A stretch of DNA of 64,000 bases from Sphingobacterium daejeonense (GCF_901472535.1 NZ_LR590470.1:3100001-3164000), one strand, 5' to 3'. Shown: positions 1 to 9,052, counted from the first letter of the stretch. Notes: a model not told the origin generated them from the letters alone. Numbers and translations are program-made.

Positions 1-2
1 AA

Positions 3-134
3 AAAATTGCACTTGAATTTGAGGTGACGATTACTTCCACTTCTATTAGGTCAGGAGGAGGTCGACCAGATCAAGATCCAAAGATCGAAGATTGGAAAGA
101 AACAAAAGGACCTACTTATGATTTAGATTTCTAA
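3..134 (+). CDS. C-terminal fragment of an unidentified protein (runs off the left edge)
   Basis: An open frame enters from the window edge and ends at TAA 132-134 after 43 codons. The fragment is polar and ends in TYDLDF. It sits 17 bp upstream of a lipoprotein gene on the same strand, so the two probably share a transcript. Paired neighbours of this type in Bacteroidota are often surface or fimbrillin-like proteins, but nothing in the fragment itself identifies a family. Confidence 0.5.
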   Translation, partial: KIALEFEVTITSTSIRSGGGRPDQDPKIEDWKETKGPTYDLDF

Positions 135-151
135 CCATTAATATTGATGTT

Positions 152-1835
152 ATGGAAGCGAGGAATAATTTATTTTTATTAACGATTCTTTCAATTATTA
201 TATTTTGCAACTGTAAGCGGCATGATAAGGAGATCATCCATGAAAAAGGGATTTCGATTAAAGTTGAAGGTATTGATGAATTCAATGATGACCCCATCGA
301 GCTGGTATCCAATTCCCAGAGATCGCCCTACAAAAAAAACAAAGGATCGCAAGATTCTTGTATTATCATGAGGAGTTAAATGAATTGAATGGTATTGACA
401 TGGATTTGATCATCCGTGAGGGTCGTCCTCAAATGCTTACAAAAACTCCGATCAACGACATTGACCACTCCTATGGAAGGGAACCGCAAATATATTGTTG
501 TGGTCTACAATACCGATGAGAACAGAAATCCTATTAGCTATTTCGCCCCAAGCCCAAGGAAGAGCAAATACCGAGATTAATATTCCTGCGTACCGCAACA
601 AACAATACCTCTGTATAGTTTATTCCTATAATTCTGAGGCAGACATTCCGCCATTTGACCCATCCAATCCATTTTTAAATATTTCTGCAAGTTCTTCACT
701 TGGCACAGACTTTTTATTTCCTACGGATATATCACCACATCTGATGATCCAAATACGGCGAACACGATGGTAATAACTTTTAAAAGAATGGTTAGTACCA
801 TTCGGTTACAATTGAATGCAAGAGGCGTATTTTCGAGAATTGTTTCCCGCTACTGTTGAGTTTCCGACAGCGAGTAGTCCTTTTAGAAATGGTACTTTTT
901 CAGTTTTAACAGGACAGTTTACTGGATTTCAAAACCAATCGACGATCACTAGGAACACATGGATCAACCTTCCTGGAGATACCGTTCCGTCGGGTTGGGT
1001 AAAATACTATGATTTTCTCACCGTTCCGAATGGGAATCCAATTGAATTAAGGCCACAAATAAAAGGTTTGGTTTTTGGAAGCCTCACCGTAAATCCTAAC
1101 AATCCTCCAAATTTAATCAGTGCACAACGTTCTATGGGAGATCATCCCTCGCTTCACTGCATTTACACCAGAACGTGGGGTTCGCTATACGGTAGAGTTA
1201 CGGATGAAAGAATCAGCAATTAATTTTGCTGAATCACGCTGGCAGAGGCAACCTGAGTTTCTTCAAAGATGACAAAGGCAATAAATATAGGTTTTGGTAT
1301 AACAACAATTACGTGAGCGAGAACAATGGTGGATTAAAGAACTTCATAGAGAGAGATTATTTTGACACTCGCCTACCCATATCAGAACCTCAGGCAGAAT
1401 CTATGATTTGGGACCCCTGCGATTCCGTTTATCCAAGAGGCACCTGGCGTTTGCCTACCGTTGCTGAATGGACTCAGCTATTTGCAAACAACTACCGCAC
1501 CACTAGAAAGAGAAAAAACCAGGTCAACGACAAAGGTTGGTATATATCATGGGAAAATGCTGCCCCAGAATCCCCAACGTATGCACACAGAAATTTAAAT
1601 CTTGTTGCTGCAGGGTATCGTGATATAAATCGAACTCTACAGAATTACAAAAAATCAGGTCAGCAACTTTTTAGATAATCCGGGGGATCTTGGATATTTC
1701 AGGACTTCTGACACAACGTTATTTGCCCATATAAAATATCATGATTTTGGTCTTCCTTCTGTCCCCAGCCCTCACTTAAAATTGATAGTTTCGATGAGGT
1801 TAAGGGGAGCGAACGTAAGATGTGTACGCAAATAA
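152..1835 (+). pseudogene. Frameshifted surface lipoprotein, fimbrillin-like with a C-terminal major-paralogous-type domain
   Basis: The start at 152 opens with a lipoprotein signal: a hydrophobic stretch followed by IIFCNC, with the lipobox Cys near residue 22. The reading then jumps frame several times (near 350, 480-500, 740-800, 1180-1230 and 1665), but coherent protein continues in successive frames to TAA 1833-1835. The C-terminal part has PRGTWRLPTVAEW and ends in ANVRCVRK, which resembles the Fibrobacter-succinogenes-type major paralogous domain found in Bacteroidota surface proteins. The repaired length is about 560 residues. The role would be cell-surface or fimbria-associated; the substrate is unknown. 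At least five indels make it either a true pseudogene or a poorly sequenced gene. An IS element lies 13 bp past the stop and does not interrupt it. Confidence 0.6.
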
Positions 1836-1848
1836 AAACAAATGAAGG

Positions 1849-1860
1849 TGTCTAAAAAGG
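1849..1860 (+). repeat. Left terminal inverted repeat of the IS element
   Basis: TGTCTAAAAAGG, exactly complementary to 3641-3652. It lies 106 bp beyond the transposase stop codon. Confidence 0.8.
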
Positions 1861-1966
1861 CACCTTCTTCTGTTTTATAGCTTTCTGGAGCTCCATTATA
1901 ATTTCATGAGCAATATTAGGCTGCAAGTCGATGTTTTTGTACTTTTCAGCATGTTGATGGCTTGAT

Positions 1967-3544
1967 TTATCGCAAACAGGGAGTTTTTGCCACCTGGTTT
2001 ACCGATAAAAGCTTTGTCTTTCCACTTTTTTGCCCATTTTCTGAGGTTATGGCAATGGCCATCAAACCGAATTCCACAGCGACCTTCTCCAGACCTTTCA
2101 TTGTGAACCGGGTAAACCTGTTGTTGCTTTTCATCTGACCGAAAACGGCTTCCACTTCTATGGGTCGCTTGCTCCGATGGTACATTCCCTCTTCCGACAG
2201 CAGTCTTTCCCGGGCTTTAGCCTTGAGCTTATTGAGCCTGTGGTTCACTTCAATGAGCCGATCGCCTGTAGCTTTATGGCACCCACTCCGCATCGGGCAG
2301 CCTTCGCATCGCCGAGCCTGGTAACAGCTGACCCGGGCAGTGTATCCGTTGGCACTGACTCTGGTTGCATGACCGATAAAGCTGAGCTTCTGTCCGGCCG
2401 GACATACATAATAGTCATCCTGCTGGTTGTAATATAGGTTCTGTACCGAGAAAGGATCCTGTTTATGCTTGCGTTTCTGTTCCATATGGAAGTAATTGTA
2501 CTTCACAAAAGCGGTTATACCCTGTCCTTCCATCAGCTCGTAGTTCTGCTCGCTACCATATCCGGCATCTGCGACGATGGATTCACTCTGTTTTCCGTAA
2601 TGGGACTCAAAGCCTTCCAGGTGTTCGGGCAGGGTTGTGGTATCTGCGGCCGTTTGATGGATGCTATAATGGGTGATGAACTGGTCTTCGGTGCTGATCT
2701 GGGTATTGTAGGCCGGTTTAAGCTGGCCATTTTTCATGTGGTCCTCTTTCATCCGCATAAACACGGCATCGGTATCGGTCTTGCTATAACTGTTGCGATC
2801 TCCCAGTACTTCCAGTTGCTCCTCATATTTCTGCAATCGGGGCAGATAGTCGTCTTCAAGCTTCCTCAGCTGCCTATCGGTGGATCTATCCACTCCTTTG
2901 AGCTTGGCATTGATCGCTCTGATCTTTTCCTTCAGCTGGGCACTATCGATGGCCTTGCTGACTTGCTGATCCCCTAATGAAGATTGGTCCTGGCTGATCT
3001 GTGCATCGATATCCGAAAGGACCGAAGCGATGTTCGCCTCCAGCTTTACCTTGTTCTTCTCGATCGATCTCTTCCAAACGAAGGTATAGCGACCGGCGGC
3101 CGATTCGATCTTGGTACCATCTACATACTGGACTTTCAGGCTGACATACTCCATGTCATGCAGCATCCGAACGATACTGGCAAACAGCTCCTGTATCTGT
3201 CCCTTAAGACGCTTTCCCCTGAAATAATTGATCGTACGGTAATCCGGCGTACTGTTGCCCGAAAGCCACATGAAATGGATGTTCTCGTGCAGGGCGCGCT
3301 CGATCTTGCGGCAAGAATAGATATTGCTCAGATACGCGTAGAACAGTACCTTGATGAGCATCCTGGGATGGAAACTGGTCGTGCCTCCGCCTTTATACTG
3401 ACGGATGATATGTTCCAGATCCAACTGGTCAACAACCTGACTCACCAAACGAACCGGATGGTTCAAGGGGATACGGTCTAAAATATTCTCAGGAAAAAGA
3501 CTCGGACTATTGGATGGAAGAGCTTTGAATTGTATGTTTGCCAT
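1967..3544 (-). CDS. IS1182-family DDE transposase
   Basis: The frame is open for about 525 residues. It has the N-terminal DUF772-type region (LNHPVRLVSQVV..., then TPDYRTINYFRGKRL) and a DDE catalytic core: YVDGTKIES supplies the first Asp, VADAGYGSEQNYE the second, and EVEAVFGQMKSN the Glu. A Cys-rich stretch (YVCPAGQKL, then CEGCPMRSGC) precedes the last catalytic motif, as is usual for this family. The start at 3544 (MANIQFKALP) matches relatives; the frame could extend ten codons further to 3574. Length and motifs are intact, so the enzyme is probably active, in contrast to many broken neighbours. Confidence 0.92.
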   Translation of the reverse strand: MANIQFKALPSNSPSLFPENILDRIPLNHPVRLVSQVVDQLDLEHIIRQYKGGGTTSFHPRMLIKVLFYAYLSNIYSCRKIERALHENIHFMWLSGNSTPDYRTINYFRGKRLKGQIQELFASIVRMLHDMEYVSLKVQYVDGTKIESAAGRYTFVWKRSIEKNKVKLEANIASVLSDIDAQISQDQSSLGDQQVSKAIDSAQLKEKIRAINAKLKGVDRSTDRQLRKLEDDYLPRLQKYEEQLEVLGDRNSYSKTDTDAVFMRMKEDHMKNGQLKPAYNTQISTEDQFITHYSIHQTAADTTTLPEHLEGFESHYGKQSESIVADAGYGSEQNYELMEGQGITAFVKYNYFHMEQKRKHKQDPFSVQNLYYNQQDDYYVCPAGQKLSFIGHATRVSANGYTARVSCYQARRCEGCPMRSGCHKATGDRLIEVNHRLNKLKAKARERLLSEEGMYHRSKRPIEVEAVFGQMKSNNRFTRFTMKGLEKVAVEFGLMAIAITSENGQKSGKTKLLSVNQVAKTPCLR

Positions 3545-3595
3545 ATTGTTTTTTGGGTGCACCTTAAGATACAAAATCTTGAGGACAAAAAACAG

Positions 3596-3633
3596 AAAAA
3601 CCCCGCCATTTTTTAATGACGGGGTTATTTTTT
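3596..3633. terminator. Bidirectional hairpin terminator inside the IS right end
   Basis: The stem pairs AACCCCG with CGGGGTT and CATT with AATG, around a T loop. A T run follows on the plus strand (3626-3633) and, on the minus strand, five Ts follow the stem. Lying between the transposase start and the right terminal repeat, it should block read-in transcription from flanking DNA. Confidence 0.75.
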
Positions 3634-3640
3634 TAAGAGA

Positions 3641-3652
3641 CCTTTTTAGACA
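3641..3652 (-). repeat. Right terminal inverted repeat of the IS element
   Basis: CCTTTTTAGACA, the exact complement of 1849-1860, immediately outside the hairpin terminator. Confidence 0.8.
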
Positions 3653-3845
3653 GCCCTTTTTAATTTTATAACTGTTGGGCTCAAATTCATTAATAATAAT
3701 TCAGAAGACCTGAATTTTGGTGAATAAAAAAACTAAATAAATAATATTTAATTTAAAAATAATTAATAGTATAATATTTACTTTTGAGAAATATTATTAA
3801 ATATAAGTCGGTATTTAGAATAATTTTTCAAAAGTAATTATATAT

Positions 3846-4864
3846 ATGCGTTTAATTTTATGCCTTTTAGCCCTTGTTGTAATATCAAGCTCCTGCTCTA
3901 CCCTTTTTAACGGACGAGAAAAACAAGTCAAAATTCACACGGAATACCCTGCAACGGTTCATTTTCAAAAGGGACAAACCAAAAACAACAAATAATAAGG
4001 CTTTCCTCACTGTGAAGAGGTCAAAAGATACCATTCAATTTTCAGTTTGAGAGAGATAGTACCTTACAGACCTTTACTGTAAACAAAAGAATATCTCCTA
4101 GCTTTTGGGCGAATGCATTGGCATTGTATACATCACCACTTTTGTTCTTAGTCGATGTTACTAATTCAAAACGTTTTACTTACCCGACTGATATTTATAT
4201 GGATTCTCTCGAAACTAAAAAAGGATATCATACCTATGAAAGGGTAATCCCTAAAAACACCTGGGAACTACAGATCAATCTTCCTTTATTAAATATTATG
4301 AGGCACACAGATCCCTATGGATTTTACAATGCTGAGGATGGTTTCCTGGGCCTCGGAATTGGAATCAATTATTTTTATAAAGGAAATACATATTTTAATT
4401 TATCTGCACAAACTCAATTAATTGACAACGGTTTGTTTAGTTTTCTAACTCGACACAGAAAAGAAAAAAGCGACTATTTCCGCCTATTTTCCTTATCCCA
4501 CAATCATAGAATCAAAAAAATTCCATGTTGGATATGGCATTTCGTATGCCTTTCACACCAAGAATTATTCTGTAGAAGTCAAGAATGGTGAAGATCCTTT
4601 GAGTTCGACATTAAACGCTACAAGGAATAACTCTATTCCCAAAAAATCGAAAATATCGGCTATAGTGTTAATCCTGAGATCTTCGAAGACAAATCTATTA
4701 CAGTTAGGACATTAGGATTGTGGGTTCCAATTTCTTATGAACTAAGTAAAGAATTTAATTTATCATTTCAATATAGACCTACATTTCACAGGCTGAATGA
4801 TGAAAAGAACATTAAATATGAGGATTTGTATTCAGTTGGATTGGCTTATAGATTGAGATTGTAA
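3846..4864 (+). pseudogene. Frameshifted lipoprotein or outer-membrane beta-barrel-like protein
   Basis: The start at 3846 gives MRLILCLLALVVISSSC, a clear lipoprotein signal. The first frame stops after about 48 codons (near 3993). A second frame carries the bulk (ALYTSPLLFLVDVTN..., WELQINLPLLNIM..., GLGIGINYFYKGNTYF), then further shifts occur near 4515 and 4620-4700. The final frame ends LYSVGLAYRLRL at TAA 4862-4864. Alternating short hydrophobic and polar strands and the terminal aromatic/leucine residue suit an outer-membrane barrel, though I recognise no named family. Three or more indels, at least one at an A run (4516-4522), leave open whether the gene or the sequence is damaged. 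Confidence 0.5.
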
Positions 4865-4990
4865 GGCTGTTGATATGTTACCAATAATTGGTAATGAAAA
4901 AAATTGTCTAAAAAGATAGATAAGCAACACATTGTTTTTTAATAAGTAATCTTTGTTCATTCAAAATAGCCGTGAATAAGCCACTAAAAA

Positions 4991-5033
4991 AGTTTCTCTC
5001 TCAAAAGGTAAGAATGACTAGCTCGCTCGTTTA
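4991..5033 (+). repeat. Short dispersed repeat, copy 1, upstream of the GIY-YIG gene
   Basis: This stretch (AGTTTCTCTCTC, AGAATGAC, GCTCG-CTCGTTTA) aligns with 5401-5444 (AGTTTCCCTCTC, AGAATGAC, GTCG-CACGTTTA) over about 43 bp with few differences. The two copies are direct repeats flanking the GIY-YIG gene. Confidence 0.55.
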
Positions 5034-5047
5034 ATAATTACATCATT

Positions 5048-5340
5048 ATGTCCAAATGCTATTTTGTTTACATGCTGACCAATTATAAAAGAACAGTTTT
5101 ATACACTGGTGTCACTAATAATTTAAAAAGAAGAATTTTAGAACATCAATTTGACAACAATATTGGAATTCATTTACGAAACGTTACAAAGTATTCTATC
5201 TAGTTTACTATGAAACCTTTTATGATATTTTAAAAGCAATTGATAGGGAAACTGCTATGAAAAAATTGTCCCGAAAGGAGAAAGAAACTTTGATTAAAGA
5301 GTTTAATCCTGAATGGCGATTCTTGAATAAAGAGATTTAG
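5048..5340 (+). pseudogene. Small GIY-YIG (URI-type) endonuclease, one frameshift
   Basis: The start at 5048 reads CYFVYMLTNYKRTVLYTGV, the GIY-YIG signature in the form VYML...LYTGV, followed by NNLKRRILEHQ, the conserved Arg-bearing segment. The frame breaks near 5183. Adding one T (CATTTACG to CATTTTACG) restores FTKRYKVFYLVYYE, then AIDRETAMKKLSRKEKE and FNPEWRFLN, the standard ending of the roughly 95-residue stand-alone GIY-YIG family common in Bacteroidota. The repaired protein is full length. These small nucleases often occur in several copies per genome. Here the gene sits inside a repeat cassette (4991-5562), which suggests linked spread. Confidence 0.75.
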
Positions 5341-5396
5341 TGAATTTTTGTATTATTTATTCAACGTTCCACCGAATTAGGCATGAATAGTTAAAT

Positions 5397-5562
5397 AAAT
5401 AGTTTCCCTCTCTTACGAGAGAGAATGACAAGGTCGCACGTTTAGTGAGGGGTGGAATTGGAAGTGAAAGTGGTCGCTGCGGCGACCACTTTCACTTCCA
5501 ATTCCACCCTAGCCCACCTAGAAGACGGGGTCATTCTCGAGCTTTAGCTCGGGAAACTATTT
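5397..5562. repeat. Nested hairpin with a perfect 28-bp-arm palindrome
   Basis: The core arms 5450-5477 and 5482-5509 are perfectly complementary over 28 bp, with the loop TGCG. Outside them AAATAGTTTCCC (5397-5408) pairs with GGGAAACTATTT (5551-5562), and GAGAATGAC (5421-5429) pairs with GTCATTCTC (5530-5538). Each outer arm also holds its own small hairpin. The left part (5401-5444) is the second copy of the repeat seen at 4991-5033. No coding frame crosses it. Confidence 0.8.
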
Positions 5563-5635
5563 TTTTATAATTTATTATTATATATAAATCAAAATCCAAT
5601 TCCTTACATTCGGTTTATTAAATCAATCACATATT

Positions 5636-5896
5636 ATGAAACCTGAAAGCTTGTCTCAATTAACCGACCAAGAACTTGAGATCAAATTAAAATCCTTAAA
5701 AAACAATAAAATTATAGATGCAACCCTGATAGGATTGAGTTTTGGAATAGTATTTTACGCTCTGATAAACAAAGGATTGGGATTATTTTCGATTCTACCT
5801 ATTATCTTTGCATATATCGTTTTGAGGAATTCAAAGAATAATAAAATATTGGAAAATGAAATCCAAAAAGAAATGGATTCAAGGATTATTAAATAA
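5636..5896 (+). CDS. Small membrane protein of unknown function, 86 aa
   Basis: The frame starts at ATG 5636 with a charged, helical N-terminus (LTDQELEIKLKSLKNN) and two adjacent hydrophobic segments around residues 30-65, then a charged C-terminal helix (NSKNNKILENEIQKEMDS). I recognise the pattern as a conserved Bacteroidota hypothetical protein but no function. It stands alone, downstream of the hairpin cassette and convergent with the DUF4407 operon. Confidence 0.65.
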   Translation: MKPESLSQLTDQELEIKLKSLKNNKIIDATLIGLSFGIVFYALINKGLGLFSILPIIFAYIVLRNSKNNKILENEIQKEMDSRIIK

Positions 5897-5902
5897 AAAA
5901 AT

Positions 5903-5931
5903 AAGCTGGTGACCCCTTGGACCACCAGCTT
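5903..5931 (-). terminator. Hairpin terminator for the minus-strand DUF4407 operon
   Basis: AAGCTGGTG pairs with CACCAGCTT. Read on the minus strand the stem is followed by ATTTTTTTATTT. It lies 30 bp beyond the repaired stop of the DUF4407 gene; on the plus strand the T tract is weak. Confidence 0.6.
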
Positions 5932-5960
5932 TACATATATAGAATTAATAACCTCCTCCC

Positions 5961-6913
5961 CTATACATTCAACCTTTCCAACATTTTCATCCGAACATCA
6001 GTCTGATGGTTGACGAGTTTGTCATAGTCAGAAGCTTTATCAAAAAGCTTGATGGTGACCACAAATAACTCAATCGACAAGAAGAAAAGAAGAATAGAGC
6101 ATAGACGGTAAAACCGATTGTTGAACTTGTAATGACATAATGTAGAATATTCAATTCGTCGATAAATCCCGAAGATTTCCTCAGATCTTTCTCTTTATTG
6201 GCCTTGATGGAATCCAAAGATCCAATAGTCTTGAATTTTTGGGCATTTAAAATGTTTATCTGTTCATTGATCTGCTCCAATTCACGTTTTTTCGGGTTTT
6301 CATTAACCATCTTGTTGGTCGAATTGGTACTATTTATTCTTTTGCCTTCGTTATCCCTAGTCACTGATGTATTCGTATATGAAGTCACGATTACCGGGTT
6401 TTTCTGCAAATCATCTGAAAGCTTCTGAGACCGCTGTTCTAATTGAAAAATACTGCTGTCAATGGTGTTAACCTGTTGATCAATATCCTTTTCAGAATTT
6501 TGAATGGCAATCTTTACTCTTTCTTCCATGATCTGCGTTTTCCGAAGTTCAATATCATCTTTGAAGAGAATCTGATCTAGAATAAACGAACCCAATATAG
6601 CCATTACTATTGCCAGGGTAATCCGAAATCCAATGGACCATTTATTGACTTTGGTTGAAAGAATAATTATCCTTTCGATCTGTATGACGACGAATGCTGC
6701 TATCAAAGAAGCTAACAGCCCTCCGAATACACCAACATGCAGATAATTTGTTGCAAATGAATATGCGATAAACATCCAAACCAAAACAATCAAAAGAATG
6801 GCTGAAGTGAATTTCTTCACAGCCTTAGAGCTTAATTCGCTGGAATGCTGAACAAGGTAATAGTTGTAACCTGTAAGGAAGCAACCGAACCTGAGCCATA
6901 GATTTTTCTTCAT
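5961..6913 (-). pseudogene. DUF4407-family membrane protein, one frameshift near the C-terminus
   Basis: Starting at 6913 (MKKNLWLRFGCFLTGYNYYL), the protein has two N-terminal membrane helices (about residues 38-80), a third near 95-115, then a long charged coiled-coil region rich in Gln, Lys and Glu, and a final membrane helix. This is the DUF4407 layout. The frame as given runs off near 6090. A one-base change in the TTC/TTTT tract restores LFFFLSIELFVVTIKLFDK and a stop at 5961-5963. The start lies 1 bp after the stop of the upstream coiled-coil gene, so translation is probably coupled. Function is unknown; large membrane-anchored coiled coils of this sort may scaffold or sense envelope state. 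Confidence 0.8.
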
Positions 6914-6914
6914 G

Positions 6915-7469
6915 TTAAAACTCTTTTGAAAGTAAGGTCCTTTGTGTAATGGATGCCAAACCTTTGGTGAAACCTCTATTATAAGCCAAAATAGCACGCT
7001 CAAACAATCCTGAATCCGTTTTTAGAGATTCTTCAATTTGTTCAACTTTCTTGATATGGTTCTCTAGATCTTCCTTCTTGGAAAGAAGCTCCTCAACTAA
7101 ATCTATTAATCCAGATCTTTTTCTCGAGCTAACATGGAATTCAAGTTCTTTCAGAAATGACTCGTGATAGGTCTTTACTTTTGAAATAATGATTTCAAGA
7201 TCAAATTTTATCAATCGGAGGTTATCTTCTTTGTATTTGTCATCGGGGCTGGTGAGAGCATCATTGAAACCCTTGGATTCAAAATCTGATTGAAGGTAAG
7301 AATAGATAGCGTTGATTCCTGTGAACGAATTTACTGGAGCTGTCCAATCTTGGACGGTGTCCTTTTCAACGAAAACATCTTCAGGAATTGGTGGTAAATG
7401 TCCATTGATAAGAGCATCTTCAGTAGAACTGCCGTTTTGCTTTTTCTTAAAGAAATTAAATAGACTCAT
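6915..7469 (-). CDS. Coiled-coil protein of unknown function in the DUF4407 operon
   Basis: I place the start at 7469 (MSLFNFFKKKQNG), 4 bp past the HNH stop; an upstream extension to 7532 would overlap that gene. The 184-residue product has a short amphipathic N-terminus, an acidic linker (IPEDVFVEKDTVQDW), then long helices rich in Lys, Glu and Leu (LIDLVEELLSKKEDLENH). It ends 1 bp before the DUF4407 start. There is no signal peptide or membrane segment, so it is presumably cytosolic. I recognise no family; a partner role to the DUF4407 coiled coil is inference from the tight linkage. Confidence 0.7.
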   Translation of the reverse strand: MSLFNFFKKKQNGSSTEDALINGHLPPIPEDVFVEKDTVQDWTAPVNSFTGINAIYSYLQSDFESKGFNDALTSPDDKYKEDNLRLIKFDLEIIISKVKTYHESFLKELEFHVSSRKRSGLIDLVEELLSKKEDLENHIKKVEQIEESLKTDSGLFERAILAYNRGFTKGLASITQRTLLSKEF

Positions 7470-7473
7470 TAGA

Positions 7474-7752
7474 TTAAATGTATTTGGTTGGTATTTTATA
7501 TTTACGGTGACCTCGTTTATGGCAAACTTCACACAGTGTTATCAACAATTCATTTGGATAGTCCCAAGGTTCTTTAAATCGGTTCAACCTATTAATAAAG
7601 TGATATTGACGGTGATGAACCTGCAAGCCATGGACATCTTGACAAATAACGCATTTGTTCTGATCCCTGTCCAGGATCGACTTGCGCTTTTGTTTCCACT
7701 TAATATCAAATAGTGAGGCACCATATGAACCATGTGTTTCGGGAACTTTCAT
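7474..7752 (-). CDS. HNH nuclease-like protein, 92 aa
   Basis: The protein contains an HNH/McrA-type zinc site: CVICQD (first Cys pair), LQVHHRQYH (the His-His core), NELLITLCEVCHKRGH (Asn, second Cys pair and a His). Spacing fits a compact HNH fold with little else. It is the first gene of a three-gene minus-strand unit (HNH, coiled coil, DUF4407) with gaps of only 4 and 1 bp. An HNH fold predicts DNA or RNA cleavage. Whether the protein is an active nuclease or a zinc-binding remnant cannot be told from sequence, but all metal ligands are present. Confidence 0.8.
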   Translation of the reverse strand: MKVPETHGSYGASLFDIKWKQKRKSILDRDQNKCVICQDVHGLQVHHRQYHFINRLNRFKEPWDYPNELLITLCEVCHKRGHRKYKIPTKYI

Positions 7753-7910
7753 GGAAAATTAGATTAATAATAAATGTGACTTAGTTAGTTAATCTAAAGT
7801 AAGAAACCTAATGTAATTATTTGTGAATGAGGGTTGATATTGGCTTTTTAAAGCCAAATAAAATAATTTTTGTAGAGGAATTATTATCTATTATGCAGTT
7901 ATTAAATTTT

Positions 7911-8534
7911 TTACCGATCAGGAATAATTAGTTTTGAAAAGACATAAAACATTTCTCGAGCTATTTCAACACTTTTTGCTTTGTAGATTTCATTCTGATC
8001 TTTGCGGTTATCTGATATTTTTGGGTCATCATACATTATTGAGATTCTACGTTCACAGCCCGGAACATACGGACAACCCTCATCAGCTTGAGAACATGTC
8101 ATTATAGCTGCGAAACTTGATTCAGGATTAAATGATGAATCAAAAGTCTTAGAGAATCCAATTATTGGCATATCAGTCGCTGAATATTTAATAGCATATA
8201 TAGGATTTATTCCCGGAGAGATTTTATCAATTTTAAAACCCTGATTGATTAGAATCTCTATAACTTTTGGATATACAGCGGTACTTTCAGTTCCTCCTGA
8301 ATAACAATGAACACCTTTCACTTTATAATATGAGGATGCTACCTGAGCCCAAATTTGTGAAAAATGACTTCTTCTGGAATTATGGGTGCATATAAAATTT
8401 AGGTTAATGGGCTTGTTTAGCGAAATTTTATCCTGAATATATATTATAAGTATTTGGAGGATCTCTTTCCGATCCACCGATATATCTTTGTTTGCTATAT
8501 GCGAATCTATAAATTCTAAGAGATTAAGATACAT
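7911..8534 (-). CDS. Arsenate reductase-like low-molecular-weight phosphatase
   Basis: NLNFICTHNSRRSHFSQIWA is the CX5R phosphate/arsenate loop with the catalytic Cys followed by Arg, extended to NSRRSH as in the ArsC/LMW-PTP group of Bacteroidota. Further Cys residues lie in MTCSQADEGCPYVPGCERR, typical of this subfamily and likely redox or metal ligands. At 207 residues it is longer than classical ArsC, with an N-terminal helical region. It is the third gene after arsR and DUF6428, a common Bacteroidota arsenic order in which an ACR3 or ArsB pump often follows. No pump gene follows here; the next genes belong to the HNH/DUF4407 unit. Confidence 0.8.
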   Translation of the reverse strand: MYLNLLEFIDSHIANKDISVDRKEILQILIIYIQDKISLNKPINLNFICTHNSRRSHFSQIWAQVASSYYKVKGVHCYSGGTESTAVYPKVIEILINQGFKIDKISPGINPIYAIKYSATDMPIIGFSKTFDSSFNPESSFAAIMTCSQADEGCPYVPGCERRISIMYDDPKISDNRKDQNEIYKAKSVEIAREMFYVFSKLIIPDR

Positions 8535-8546
8535 ATAATCGTTTGA

Positions 8547-9011
8547 TTAGCAGCAGCCAGAATTTGGAGTGCAGCATCCACTTCCCAAAGTTGATAATTT
8601 AATTTTCTGTTTCTCATGAGGAATTCCACAAGAATCCTCAGCAAGACAAGCCGTAAACTTATTCTTTAAGATAAATTGGCTGCCATCAAAATCGAGATCA
8701 TATTTTCCTATAGTCCCTTCTTGGTACTCAACTTCTACCTCCCCTTCTTCGATTCCTAATTTGTCTTCAGAAAGCTTTATAATATTCAGCAATTTCGAAG
8801 GTTTTAATCGATGGTCAAAATCATTTGCATTCCATAATTGGAAATTAATAATCCTTTCTTCCCTGATTACTCCACCGCAATCAATGAATTTCTTATTTAT
8901 CTGACCTATTTCTGTTACATGAAAATGCTCAGGGACTGTTGTTCCATTTTCTAACTTGAATTCAACATTATCCAAGGTTGTTAATATTTCTTTAATTTCT
9001 GATAGTTTCAT
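8547..9011 (-). CDS. DUF6428 family protein with a Cys-rich tail
   Basis: Starting at 9011 (MKLSEIKEILTTL), 154 residues. The body matches the DUF6428 pattern usually found between arsR and arsC genes (FRLENG-type start, VPEHFHVTEIG, IDCGG, NFQLW, DFDHRLKP). The C-terminus ends GSGCCTPNSGCC, two Cys pairs that look like a soft-metal or arsenite site. The function of DUF6428 is not established; its context implies a role in arsenic response, perhaps as a metalloid-binding accessory. An extended start at 9080 is unlikely because it runs through the operator-like palindrome and into arsR. Confidence 0.78.
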   Translation of the reverse strand: MKLSEIKEILTTLDNVEFKLENGTTVPEHFHVTEIGQINKKFIDCGGVIREERIINFQLWNANDFDHRLKPSKLLNIIKLSEDKLGIEEGEVEVEYQEGTIGKYDLDFDGSQFILKNKFTACLAEDSCGIPHEKQKIKLSTLGSGCCTPNSGCC

Positions 9012-9032
9012 AATATATTTATTTAAATAGTA

Positions 9033-9052
9033 ATATTGCAATATGACGATGT
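9033..9052. promoter_or_regulatory. Second ArsR-type operator, between arsR and DUF6428
   Basis: ATATTGCAATATGACGATGT matches the operator upstream of arsR (9400-9419) at 17 of 20 positions and contains the perfect 12-bp palindrome ATATTGCAATAT. It begins 22 bp upstream of the DUF6428 start, in the 59-bp gap after arsR. Confidence 0.55.

Larger units (their letters stand above)
1849..3652. mobile_element. IS1182-family insertion sequence, apparently complete
   Basis: A full-length transposase gene is bracketed by perfect 12-bp inverted ends, TGTCTAAAAAGG at 1849-1860 and its complement at 3641-3652, giving an element of about 1.8 kb. Imperfect similarity (GG before the left end, GGGC before the right end in the inward reading) means the true tips may lie 2-4 bp further out. 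I see no unambiguous target-site duplication. The element holds one gene, on the minus strand, and a strong hairpin terminator between the gene start and the right end. Confidence 0.85.

Noticed and set aside
2177..3481. Long plus-strand open frames opposite the transposase
   Set aside because: Antisense shadows of a well-supported IS1182 transposase.
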